From Verrucomicrobiota bacterium (GTDB taxonomy: Bacteria; Verrucomicrobiota; Kiritimatiellia; CAIVKH01): a DNA stretch of 64,000 nucleotides. How positions within the stretch are numbered: position 1 is the first letter of the stretch; each line of letters opens with the position of its first letter. Location of the stretch: positions 124,001-188,000 of the forward strand of contig JACKPT010000003.1 of NCBI GenBank assembly GCA_024233345.1, in the 5' to 3' direction. The notes beneath the pieces were generated by a model. The model was given only the letters and a program-made list of their open reading frames with translations, ran no database searches and was not told the DNA's origin. Positions 26,432-33,783 of this stretch are shown here, one piece after another. The position numbers and the translations under genes were made by a program.

Positions 26432-26836
26432 TCAAACACTTCTACGAATGATCTGGTTCACCGATTTTGCGTTCTGGTATCTTTGGCGTGCGGCCCGAAC
26501 CCGCTGAAGCTCGTTCGGCGGGGTCTTGCGACTCTTCTTCATGAAGCCATGAGAGCAAATGATCAGGTTGCCCTGGTCCCAAAAAGCCATAATGCGGACC
26601 CCGCCCGTCGTCTTAAACTCAAAGACCTTGAGTTCTCTGATGTAGCGACATTTCTGTTCATTTCGTTTCGGGGGGCCGCTTTCAGCCGTATCGGCCAGTA
26701 TTTTCATGATTTTGGCAAACTCCCGATGATCCTTCCCCTGCAGATCGCTCAGGAAGTCATGTACCGGGCAGTCGTTGTCTCCCGCAATCGCAAACAGCGA
26801 ACAGGTGCGCCCGGATATGATCTCCTGAATGATCAT
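26432..26836 (-). CDS. HigB/RelE-type toxin (Gp49-like, DUF891)
   Basis: A 134-residue toxin of the HigB/Gp49-like branch of the RelE superfamily, which cleaves mRNA on the ribosome. Typical features are the CPVHDFLSDL motif near residue 23, the FEFKTTGGVRIMAFWD strands and GFMKKSRKTPPNELQRVRAA near the C-terminus. The order toxin-antitoxin-chaperone matches TAC operons of the Rv1955-Rv1957 type. ATG 26836 lacks a ribosome-binding site and lies only 4 bases from a perfect palindrome, so the transcript may be leaderless or the start may lie further in. The gene begins about 120 bp downstream of the helicase stop. Confidence 0.85.
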   Translation of the reverse strand: MIIQEIISGRTCSLFAIAGDNDCPVHDFLSDLQGKDHREFAKIMKILADTAESGPPKRNEQKCRYIRELKVFEFKTTGGVRIMAFWDQGNLIICSHGFMKKSRKTPPNELQRVRAARQRYQNAKSVNQIIRRSV

Positions 26837-26837
26837 G

Positions 26838-26865
26838 AAATTAACCTATAGGTTAAATGTGTCAA
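26838..26865 (-). promoter_or_regulatory. Operator palindrome and putative promoter of the toxin operon
   Basis: TTAACCTATAGGTTAA at 26841-26856 is a perfect 16-bp palindrome directly upstream of the toxin start. A consensus -35 box (TTGACA, read on the minus strand at 26865-26860) lies just before it; the -10 hexamer is not clear, with TAATTT at 16-bp spacing as the best candidate. Antitoxins of this class usually repress their own promoter by binding such a palindrome. Six further genes follow within a few bases of each other, so this site could control the chaperone, CD-NTase, effector, methyltransferase and ATPase genes as well. Confidence 0.65.
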
Positions 26866-26880
26866 GCCGCATTTCCGAAG

Positions 26881-26928
26881 CCGCGACGCCCCCGTCGCGA
26901 TGGTCCTGCCGCAACGGGGGCGTCGCGG
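26881..26928. repeat. Perfect 15-bp inverted repeat between helicase and toxin genes
   Basis: The arms CCGCGACGCCCCCGT (26881-26895) and ACGGGGGCGTCGCGG (26914-26928) are exactly complementary around an 18-base loop. The element lies after the helicase stop (26958) and before the toxin promoter. It may end or weaken helicase read-through into the toxin operon. No T-run follows, so it is not a standard intrinsic terminator, and a REP-like insertion is equally possible. Confidence 0.7.
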
Positions 26929-26957
26929 ATCCGGCAATCCCGGCACTGTATACGCCG

Positions 26958-29900
26958 TCATGACAGCACCTTCCGGAGGTCGAGGTTCAGGCTGGCGGAA
27001 TTGAAGGCCAGGCCTTCTCTGAAGGGTTCCCGCACATAAATGGGCGCATTGGCGCGGCCATTTTCGATCATGACAATGGCGAGGATGAAGTTTTGGGGGC
27101 AGTTGAGGGCGGTCAGCAGCTCGTTACGGGTAATGGTGACGGTGTCGGCTCCGGCGGCGCGGCCTTTCACCTCGATGAAGAGCAGGTCGCCGCTATCCGG
27201 GTCGGCGCTCTCAATGTCGTATCCGCGATTTTCCTGGCTGACGTCGCGGGGGGATCGGCCCTGGTCGCGCTCGTAGTGCATGACCGCCTGCATGGCCAGT
27301 TCCTCGGATGCCTTGTTGTCGCGGCCATACATGGGGCGGGATTCCCTGGCCTGATGCGTATCCTGCTGCTGGTCGAAATAGCCGACCGGAACGATGAGGG
27401 CGGCGCCGGTGATGGTTGGTGGAAGCGGTACAATGCTTTTCTCCAGCTCCAGCTCAGTCATGCGCCGGTTGAGCCGTTCGGAGAGGGTGTCGGCACGCTG
27501 GCGCGCATTGGTTGAATTCAGGCGGGAGCGGCTTTTGCCTGATCGCTCTTTAAGCTCTAGGTCGTTGGCCCGGTGGTCCCAGTACACGATCTCACGGGTG
27601 AGTCGGTCCTTCACCTGCTCCATTGTCTTCCGCACGTGCGCTTCCCGACGCGTTCGCACCTCGTTGAGGTGTTCTGGAATAAGATGTTCGACCGCGTTTT
27701 CCACCGCCTTATCCTCGATGTTCCGGGTCAGCCAGGGCGCGTCAAGAAGTTCAGCCGCTTGCGCCCTTTGCTCCGGGGTCGGGGCTTCGTAGTCAAGGTA
27801 CGGTGCGTGACCGGCGATGTGCTGTTCGCCGTTGGGGCTGATTTCGACGAACTGGAGGCGTCGGGAGATCATCCTTCCGGTAGACAACTCCCGGCCGCCG
27901 GGTCGGCCATCGGTGATGGTGCTTTCCAGGAAAACCAACAGGCGTGGGACCACCCCCGGATCGTTTGGGTCCACCAGAATGGCTCCGTCCGTGAGTTTGT
28001 CGCGGTTCCGCTCCAGAAGCAGGTCAATCACCGCATCGAGCAGGGGGTGGCCGGGGGCGACAAGCACCGCAGGCGGCTTGCCTTCAACGCGAATGGCTTC
28101 CTTCTTGAAGGTGACTCGCTCGTAGGACTTCAAGACGGGGGCGCTACGGCCGATCAGGCGGTCCCGGTTGCGGATTTCGGCGGGTACATGGGTGATTTCG
28201 AAACGATCCTGCTCTCGCTGCAGAAGCTTGCCACCGAACTGTTCGAATGCGGCGATGAAGAACGATTCAATGAAATGCGGTTGAAGTTTGCGGGCCTTGG
28301 CCCGTTCCATGGTTTCGCGGATATGCTGTACTCTCGCATCGTCCAAGCCTTCGTGCGCGAGAGCACGGTCTGCGATCAGTTCCTTGAGGTGTTTCTCGTC
28401 CAGCTCGGAGTCAATGATGCGGTTGAGCCGCTCCTTCACCGCGGGATCTTCCCCCCGACGGATCGCCTCGATCAGCAGATCCTTCAGGGTGACAGAGCGG
28501 AAAACCTGTCCGAGGACATCAAACACCGCCCCCCCCAGCGCTTCGCGCTCCTTGTCGATTTTCTCCAACAGCCTGAGGTAGACTTCGCCTTCGCGGGTAT
28601 TGGCCGCGACTAGATTCCAGAGGTGACACACTTCGGTCTGACCGATTCGGTGGATGCGTCCGAAGCGCTGCTCGAGACGGTTGGGATTCCAAGGCAGATC
28701 GTAATTGATCATGAGGTGGGCTCGCTGGAGGTTGATGCCCTCCCCAGCCGCATCGGTGGCCAGCAGCACAAGGACGTCAGGGTCTCCGGTAAAGGCTTCC
28801 TGCATGGCCCGTCGTTGCTCGCGGGGTGTCTGGCCATGAATAACCACGATGGCGTTCGGGTTGCCGAGCATGGTCGACAGCCTCGATCGGAGGTAATTCA
28901 GGGTGTCGCGGTGCTCGGTGAAAATAACGAGCTTGCGACGGTTGCCCGAGCGGTCGAACATCAGGGCGTTGTCGTTCAGGGCCTCCGCGACCTTTCGCCA
29001 TTTGGTGTCATCGCCGGAGCGCCGCACCCGCAGCGCCAGGGCCTCAAGATTCTGCAGGATATCGATCTCCGCGTCCAACTCGACGATGGTCTGGGCGGCG
29101 GTGGCGAGATCGACGACCTGCTCCTCTTTCATCTCTGCCTCGGATTCCGGAATCTCATCGAAGTCATCAAGATCGTCGATGTCCAGAGCAGGCATGTCAC
29201 CGACATGGTTCAGCCGGGCCTCGGCACCCCGTTTCAAGGTCTGCTCCTCACGCAGTCGTTCTTCGAGGCGTTCGCGGCGGCGGCGGATGGACTGATAAAT
29301 GGCTTCCGGCGACGAGGCGAGCCTACGCTGAAGAATGGTCAGGGCAAACCCTACAGTACCCTTGCGGCCCTTCTCCAGTTGATCCGCGCGATTGAACTCG
29401 TTGCGCACATAGTCGGTCACCTCGGCATAAAGCCGTGCCTCGAGGGCTGACATGTCGAAGTTGAGGGTGTAGGCGAACCGCTCGGGGAACAGGGGCTTGC
29501 CCTCCATCGTCACGAGTTGCTCTTTGACCATGCGACGCATGAGGTCGGAGTAATCCACGGTGTGTGCGCCGTCGCGGAGCTTCCCCTCGAACCGATCGCC
29601 GTCCAGCAAGGCCATGAACAACTGGAAATCCTCTTCCTTTCCGTTGTGTGGCGTCGCGGTGAGCAACACCAGTTGGCGGGTATGCTCGGAGAGAAGCTGC
29701 CCCAGGCGGTAGCGTTTCGTGTATTTGATTTCAGACCCGAAGTAGGAAGCCGACATTTTGTGCGCCTCGTCCACAATCACGAGGTCCCAATCTACGGCCG
29801 CGATCTTGGATTGCAGGTCTTCGTTTCGGCTCAACTTGTCGAGGCGGCACAGGCAGAGGTCATGTTCGAGAAACCAGTTTCCGCTGCGGGCTGATTCAAT

Positions 29901-30455
29901 GCCTTCATTGGTCATGATTTCAAACGGGAGATTGAAACGCTGATCCAGTTCATCCTGCCACTGCTCGACAAGATTCCCCGGCGCAACGATCAGGCACTTC
30001 GCGACATCGCCACGGATCAGGAGTTCCTTGACCAAAAGGCCGGCCATGATCGTTTTGCCGGCTCCGGGGTCATCGGCAAGAAGAAACCGAAGGGGTTGTC
30101 GGCCAAGCATGGTTTCGTAGACGGCGCTGATCTGGTGGGGCAGTGGATCTACATCGGAGGTGTTAACGGCGATGATGGGATCAAAGAGATAGCCCAAGTG
30201 GATTCTCATCGCTTCCGCGGTGAGGCGGAACAATTCGGCATCCGAGGTGAGTCCAAAGCGACGGCTCTCCCCAACCTCCTCCAGGTCCTGCTCCCTGTCC
30301 TTGAAAATCAACTGGGATCCGGGCGTTCCACCCGAATCGGAATAGGTGATCTCCACTGCGTTGGCACCAAAGGCACGGACGCTCTTGACTGTGACCGCCT
30401 TGCCCGGAAGAACCCCGTTGAGCTTCATTCCCGCATGTAGTTCATCCAACCTCAT
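26958..30455 (-). CDS. Snf2-family helicase with C-terminal DUF3883 domain
   Basis: A 1165-residue SF2 helicase/translocase of the Snf2 type. Motifs run in order: Walker A LLADDPGAGKTIMAGLLVKE (about 120-140), DEAH box VIVDEAHKM (about 229), LLTATPHNGKEEDF, and motif VI EQRFGRIHRIGQTE (about 600). An insert with an acidic stretch (ALDIDDLDDFDEIPESEAEM) lies between the two lobes. The C-terminus is a DUF3883 domain (SQENRGYDIESADPDSGDLL then FIEVKGRA) whose D...ExK pattern recalls PD-(D/E)xK nucleases. Such helicases accompany DUF1156 methyltransferases and DUF499 ATPases in defence islands, where translocation may feed cleavage. It is divergent from the LysR-type gene, with 72 bp between starts. 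Confidence 0.88.
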   Translation of the reverse strand: MRLDELHAGMKLNGVLPGKAVTVKSVRAFGANAVEITYSDSGGTPGSQLIFKDREQDLEEVGESRRFGLTSDAELFRLTAEAMRIHLGYLFDPIIAVNTSDVDPLPHQISAVYETMLGRQPLRFLLADDPGAGKTIMAGLLVKELLIRGDVAKCLIVAPGNLVEQWQDELDQRFNLPFEIMTNEGIESARSGNWFLEHDLCLCRLDKLSRNEDLQSKIAAVDWDLVIVDEAHKMSASYFGSEIKYTKRYRLGQLLSEHTRQLVLLTATPHNGKEEDFQLFMALLDGDRFEGKLRDGAHTVDYSDLMRRMVKEQLVTMEGKPLFPERFAYTLNFDMSALEARLYAEVTDYVRNEFNRADQLEKGRKGTVGFALTILQRRLASSPEAIYQSIRRRRERLEERLREEQTLKRGAEARLNHVGDMPALDIDDLDDFDEIPESEAEMKEEQVVDLATAAQTIVELDAEIDILQNLEALALRVRRSGDDTKWRKVAEALNDNALMFDRSGNRRKLVIFTEHRDTLNYLRSRLSTMLGNPNAIVVIHGQTPREQRRAMQEAFTGDPDVLVLLATDAAGEGINLQRAHLMINYDLPWNPNRLEQRFGRIHRIGQTEVCHLWNLVAANTREGEVYLRLLEKIDKEREALGGAVFDVLGQVFRSVTLKDLLIEAIRRGEDPAVKERLNRIIDSELDEKHLKELIADRALAHEGLDDARVQHIRETMERAKARKLQPHFIESFFIAAFEQFGGKLLQREQDRFEITHVPAEIRNRDRLIGRSAPVLKSYERVTFKKEAIRVEGKPPAVLVAPGHPLLDAVIDLLLERNRDKLTDGAILVDPNDPGVVPRLLVFLESTITDGRPGGRELSTGRMISRRLQFVEISPNGEQHIAGHAPYLDYEAPTPEQRAQAAELLDAPWLTRNIEDKAVENAVEHLIPEHLNEVRTRREAHVRKTMEQVKDRLTREIVYWDHRANDLELKERSGKSRSRLNSTNARQRADTLSERLNRRMTELELEKSIVPLPPTITGAALIVPVGYFDQQQDTHQARESRPMYGRDNKASEELAMQAVMHYERDQGRSPRDVSQENRGYDIESADPDSGDLLFIEVKGRAAGADTVTITRNELLTALNCPQNFILAIVMIENGRANAPIYVREPFREGLAFNSASLNLDLRKVLS

Positions 30456-30482
30456 GATGGGTGAATGATGCTGAATATGATT

Positions 30483-30529
30483 ATGACTTGCAATTCATGT
30501 TTTTGCATATATTATGACTATACAGTCAT
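30483..30529. promoter_or_regulatory. Twin 16-bp near-palindromes in the helicase/regulator spacer
   Basis: ATGACTTGCAATTCAT (30483-30498) and ATGACTATACAGTCAT (30514-30529) share the form ATGACT-N4-A(T/G)TCAT, and the second has perfect 6-bp arms. Their starts are 31 bp apart, close to three helical turns, so a protein could bind both on one DNA face. They fill the 72-bp spacer between the divergent helicase and LysR-type genes, and the second overlaps the regulator start codon. They are good candidates for the operator of that regulator. Confidence 0.65.
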
Positions 30530-31430
30530 GATTAGCGCCTTTTCAACGATATCGGTTCACGGGCTTTCGCTTGAGAGGCTCAAGACCTTCTGTCTTGTCG
30601 CCAGTGAAGGGTCCATTGCTGGGGCGGCGCCAGGCAATCCAACCCAGCAGAGTCAGTACAGTCGGCAGATTAAGGAATTGGAGGAAGGGTTGGGCACCCG
30701 GCTGTTTACTCGCGAAGGTCGGAAATGGAGACTCACGCCTGAAGGCCGCAAGCTGGCACTGCTCACCCGGGCCTATTTTCAAGAGCTGGGGTCGATTGCA
30801 GCATCGGATCAACTACGTGAACTGAGAATCGGCGCTGGCGAATCGGTCATGATCGGCTTGTTGCTCCCCCGCTATGGTGAGTTCAAGAACCTTGCGGCCG
30901 ATGTTCGGTTCAGCTTCCGGTGTATGCCCACCTCAAATATGGTCGGGGGCCTGATCGATGGATCCCTTGACTTTGCCGTCATCCGCGACGATGCGGTGAT
31001 TTCAGATTTCGGTACAGAGCCCCTCGGTAGTCTGGACTTCAGGTTGGTTGTTCCCAGAATACTCCTTCGCGAGAGGATGGCGGCGAGCTTCGAGTTACTG
31101 GGCAGAGTGCCGTTGGTGATGCTCTCTGGTGACGGGCGATACGTTGAAGAAGTCCAGTCCCTTTTCAGAAAGCTCAAGGTGACTCCCAATATCGCGGTCT
31201 ACGTTCAGTCTTTTCCTCAGATGGCTGAAATCATTAAGTCGGGGGACAATTGCGGTATCATGCCAACCTGGCATGCCGCCCAGTTTTCAGAAGATCGCTT
31301 TGCTGTCGTCACACTCAAAGAATTGCAGGCCTTGTCCCGAAAACTGGTTCTGGCCTTTCACGCGAAGAACGCAGTCATGCGCCCAAAGCTTCGCAGCATG
31401 GCAAAAGCACTTTCAGGGAGGATCCGATGA
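30528..31430 (+). CDS. LysR-type regulator divergent from the defence helicase
   Basis: A 300-residue LysR-like regulator. The winged helix-turn-helix spans about 10-75 (LERLKTFCLVASEGSIAGAA, QQSQYSRQIKELEEGLGTRL, FTREGRKWRLTPEGRKL). A substrate-binding-like domain follows (GESVMIGLLLPRYGEF, GLIDGSLDFAVIRDDAV, SGDNCGIMPTW). The effector is unknown. ATG 30528 sits inside a palindromic site and lacks a ribosome-binding site, so the mRNA may be leaderless. LysR-family control of a defence helicase is uncommon; WYL or other HTH regulators are more usual. Its position suggests that it governs the helicase promoter and its own. Confidence 0.82.
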   Translation: MISAFSTISVHGLSLERLKTFCLVASEGSIAGAAPGNPTQQSQYSRQIKELEEGLGTRLFTREGRKWRLTPEGRKLALLTRAYFQELGSIAASDQLRELRIGAGESVMIGLLLPRYGEFKNLAADVRFSFRCMPTSNMVGGLIDGSLDFAVIRDDAVISDFGTEPLGSLDFRLVVPRILLRERMAASFELLGRVPLVMLSGDGRYVEEVQSLFRKLKVTPNIAVYVQSFPQMAEIIKSGDNCGIMPTWHAAQFSEDRFAVVTLKELQALSRKLVLAFHAKNAVMRPKLRSMAKALSGRIR

Positions 31431-31812
31431 TTGTGAATAGATATCGCAGAAGAACCCCAACGCTGACGTGGAGCCGCTGACCGGGATGCCCGCTAAAATA
31501 GAAATCCATTAGTCATGTCAGTGAACATGGGGGGTAGAGGGCAGTCCCGGACCTGAATCCCGTAATCTGTCTTGGGTCGCCCTGCCTCCACAATTCTGCT
31601 GTGCAGATAACACGAGGGATTTCCTTACCTGTTTTGCAGACGGCATAGACCTGTTCACGCCGGCTCTGTCGATCGCCTAGGCCATTCAAAGTCATACTAT
31701 CCGACAAGGGAGAATCGTCTGTTCCTCGCTCTCCCACATTCTGTGGATTGGAGATGAGTAGGGGTCGACATACCCCATTGCCCGACTGATTGAGGTCGAT
31801 TAGCATCGTGTC
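31431..31812. other. Gene-free segment at the right border of the defence island
   Basis: No credible gene was seen. Open frames of up to 97 codons (minus strand, 31513-31806) lack a recognisable domain and overlap a dispersed repeat at 31540-31575. The sequence may contain decayed remains of a mobile element. It separates the LysR-type gene from the pRiA4b ORF-3 family gene and marks the right edge of the defence island. Confidence 0.45.
31540..31575 (+). repeat. Dispersed repeat, copy 1
   Basis: The segment GGCAGTCCC, GGACC, TGAATCCCGTAATCTGTC is alike to 32434-32462 (GGCAGTCCC then TGAATCTCGTGATTTGTC) and more weakly to 52709-52733. Copies 1 and 2 are in the same orientation and bracket the pRiA4b ORF-3 family gene. 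The phrase resembles sequences often seen near REP-associated transposases in other genomes. Confidence 0.5.
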
Positions 31813-32403
31813 ATGATTGCATCAAAAACAACAACCCCCGCAAAGGGCTTGAAGAACATCCAGCTCACGATCGCGCTGAAATACATCCGGCCAACGATTT
31901 GGCGGCGGGTGATCGTGCCGGCTACCTGTACGCTTGCGAAGCTGCATGACATCATCCAGATTGCCATGGGGTGGCAGGATTGCCACCTGCATGCGTTTGA
32001 GGTCGACGGCAAACGGTACACGTCTCCTGCCTTTGATGCGGATAATGAGATGGGGATGGAAAGTGAGGACAATGTACGACTGAGCGACCTTGTCTGGAAA
32101 AAGGTGAAGACGTTCGGATATGAATACGACTTCGGCGACAGTTGGCTGCACGAGCTCACGATCGAGAAAACCCTGCCGATTGACTCATCAGCCAAACGCC
32201 CCATCTGCCTTGCCGGCGCTCGAGCTTGCCCACCCGAAGACTGTGGTAGCTTCCCCGGATACACCAACATCCTCAAGGCCCTGAAAGCGAAAAAGAAATC
32301 AGCCTCACAGGTGGAGCTTCTCGACTGGCTTGGTGACGACTATGACCCGGAGAGCTTCAACATCGACATGGTAAATCACCTGCTCATGATGCTGAAGGTC
32401 TGA
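31813..32403 (+). CDS. Plasmid pRiA4b ORF-3 family protein
   Basis: A 196-residue protein of the pRiA4b ORF-3 family (IS1096 TnpR-like fold). Signature segments are LTIALKYIRPTIWRRVIVPA (about 18-37), LAKLHDIIQIAMGWQDCHLH and FGYEYDFGDSWLHELTIEK, then CLAGARACPPEDCGSFPGY with conserved Cys. The biochemical role is unknown; members are common on plasmids and near mobile DNA. The C-terminal block (LLDWLGDDYDPESFN) is standard. The gene is bracketed by direct copies of a dispersed repeat (31540 and 32434), which fits lateral gain. ATG 31813 has no strong ribosome-binding site. Confidence 0.85.
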   Translation: MIASKTTTPAKGLKNIQLTIALKYIRPTIWRRVIVPATCTLAKLHDIIQIAMGWQDCHLHAFEVDGKRYTSPAFDADNEMGMESEDNVRLSDLVWKKVKTFGYEYDFGDSWLHELTIEKTLPIDSSAKRPICLAGARACPPEDCGSFPGYTNILKALKAKKKSASQVELLDWLGDDYDPESFNIDMVNHLLMMLKV

Positions 32404-32433
32404 CATTCAGTCATCACATGGGTCCCGGAAGGG

Positions 32434-32462
32434 GGCAGTCCCTGAATCTCGTGATTTGTCCT
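32434..32462 (+). repeat. Dispersed repeat, copy 2
   Basis: GGCAGTCCC followed by TGAATCTCGTGATTTGTC. It is a direct-orientation match to copy 1 at 31540-31575, lacking the five-base GGACC insertion, and lies 31 bp after the pRiA4b ORF-3 family stop. The following 180 bp to the aminotransferase hold no gene but include a reverse-strand copy of the CTCTGTG-type phrase at about 32541-32575. Confidence 0.5.
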
Positions 32463-32642
32463 AAGGAGATCCATTCGCGAGGGCATGTGTCATACTCTAT
32501 GTTCCCCGGTAGCCTCGGTGGGGAATTCCGCTTTGGATAACAAAAGTCACAGAGTTCACAGAGAAGGGTTACGCAGACGACAGGGATATCGGCGCTGCAC
32601 AATTTCCATGGCTCAACCAGCATCTTTTGGTAACTTGTGCCA

Positions 32643-33689
32643 ATGAGTCCCGGCGCCGACATCCCGGTTTGGAAAGAGGCCCCTCCCGCAGGGGAGGCGG
32701 AGGAAGCGCGGCTGTATGCCATGTATTCCAGCGTGTGGGGGGGCATCGTGACAGATCCCCGCTGGATGACGGTGCCGGTAAACGATCATCTTGTCCATCG
32801 CGGTGACGGGGTGTTTGAAACCATCAAATGCGTGAAGGGATTTCTCTACCAGTACGAGGCCCACCTCGATCGCCTGGAGCGGTCGGCGGCCAGCATCGGC
32901 CTGGCCAATCATCCGGATCGCGCCCAGATTACCCGGGCCGTCAAGGCGACCGTGCGAGCCGGGGATCACCCTGACTGCCTGGTGCGCATTCTACTGTCCC
33001 GCGGCCCCGGGGGCATGGGCATTGATCCGCGCGAGTGCCCGACACCGGGGCTCTATATCATCGTCTATCCATGTCCCCCTCCGTTCATGGAACGGCATCC
33101 CGGCGGCGCGAGCATCGCCTTTTCCCCAATCCCGGCCAAGGCGGGTATGCTTGCCTCGGTGAAGTCCTGCAACTATCTGCCCAACGCCCTGATGAAACTC
33201 GATGCCGCCCGCAGCGGGGTGGATTTTACCTTCGGCCTGGACGAGCAGGGACATCTCTCCGAGGGCCCCACGGAGAATCTCGGAGTGGTCAACGGAAAGG
33301 GGCTGCTGCTCATCCCCGAGCCCGGACGCATCCTGGACGGCACCACTATGCTCCGGGTGTACGAACTGGCCGACCGCCTGATCCGGGACGATTTACTGAC
33401 CGGCAAACAGCGGACCGGCATCACCCTTGAGGAGGTAAACCGGGCGAGCGAAATTCTGATCTTCGGCACCACCACCGATGTCACCGCCGTGGTCGAGATC
33501 AATCATAAACCGGTGGGTGACGGAACCCCGGGTCCGGTCTTCCAGGCCTTGTCCTGTCTTTTACGGGACGAGCAATACGAGCCCCCAACCGCGCACCATA
33601 CCGATACCGGCTTTACCGCACCGCAAAGCGCTCGAGTTGTAGCCGATCCGACCACCGGTTCAGCGAACCTGCCCGGCCAGGGACGCTGA
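32643..33689 (+). CDS. Class IV PLP aminotransferase (IlvE/PabC fold)
   Basis: A fold-type IV aminotransferase or lyase of about 348 residues. The N-terminal domain has VPVNDHLVHRGDGVFETIKC. The PLP lysine is most likely the one in SVKSCNYLPNALMKLDAA, and the phosphate-binding loop is GPTENLGVVNGKG plus GTTTDVTAVVEI. It could be a branched-chain aminotransferase, D-amino acid aminotransferase or aminodeoxychorismate lyase; nearby leuA (opposite strand) makes a branched-chain role attractive but not proven. The last ten codons (GSANLPGQGR) and the stop are encoded by a REP hairpin, so the natural C-terminus was replaced. ATG 32643 is used; a GTG two codons earlier is possible. Confidence 0.85.
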   Translation: MSPGADIPVWKEAPPAGEAEEARLYAMYSSVWGGIVTDPRWMTVPVNDHLVHRGDGVFETIKCVKGFLYQYEAHLDRLERSAASIGLANHPDRAQITRAVKATVRAGDHPDCLVRILLSRGPGGMGIDPRECPTPGLYIIVYPCPPPFMERHPGGASIAFSPIPAKAGMLASVKSCNYLPNALMKLDAARSGVDFTFGLDEQGHLSEGPTENLGVVNGKGLLLIPEPGRILDGTTMLRVYELADRLIRDDLLTGKQRTGITLEEVNRASEILIFGTTTDVTAVVEINHKPVGDGTPGPVFQALSCLLRDEQYEPPTAHHTDTGFTAPQSARVVADPTTGSANLPGQGR

Positions 33690-33749
33690 ACCCCGCCCTT
33701 TGGCCGGGAACTGCCATGCCGGGGTAGGGTTCGCCGTCTCTGGCGAACC
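33657..33749. repeat. Pair of oppositely oriented REP hairpins
   Basis: Hairpin 1 (33657-33692) has the arms GGTTCAGCG and CGCTGAACC around CCTGCCCGGCCAGGGA-type sequence. Hairpin 2 (33728-33749) has GGTTCGCC, GTCTCT, GGCGAACC. Both match the REP family beside the RAYT gene at 60856-61302 (GGTTCGGCGTCCCTGGCCGGGC). Their opposite orientation makes a BIME-like pair. Hairpin 1 begins inside the aminotransferase gene and provides its stop codon. Confidence 0.75.
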
Positions 33750-33783
33750 GCAGTTGAACCATTCCAGCTTTGCCGAAGATGCT

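Noticed and set aside
17762..30455. Calling the locus a BREX system
   Set aside because: The methylase and helicase types recall BREX type 3, but no PglZ-like phosphatase, BrxA or BrxL gene is visible, and the ATPase has DUF499 plus HEPN features. It is better described as a DUF1156/DUF499/Snf2 locus.
31513..31806. 97-codon minus-strand frame beside the pRiA4b ORF-3 family gene
   Set aside because: No domain, no ribosome-binding site, and it overlaps a dispersed repeat copy. Treated as non-coding.
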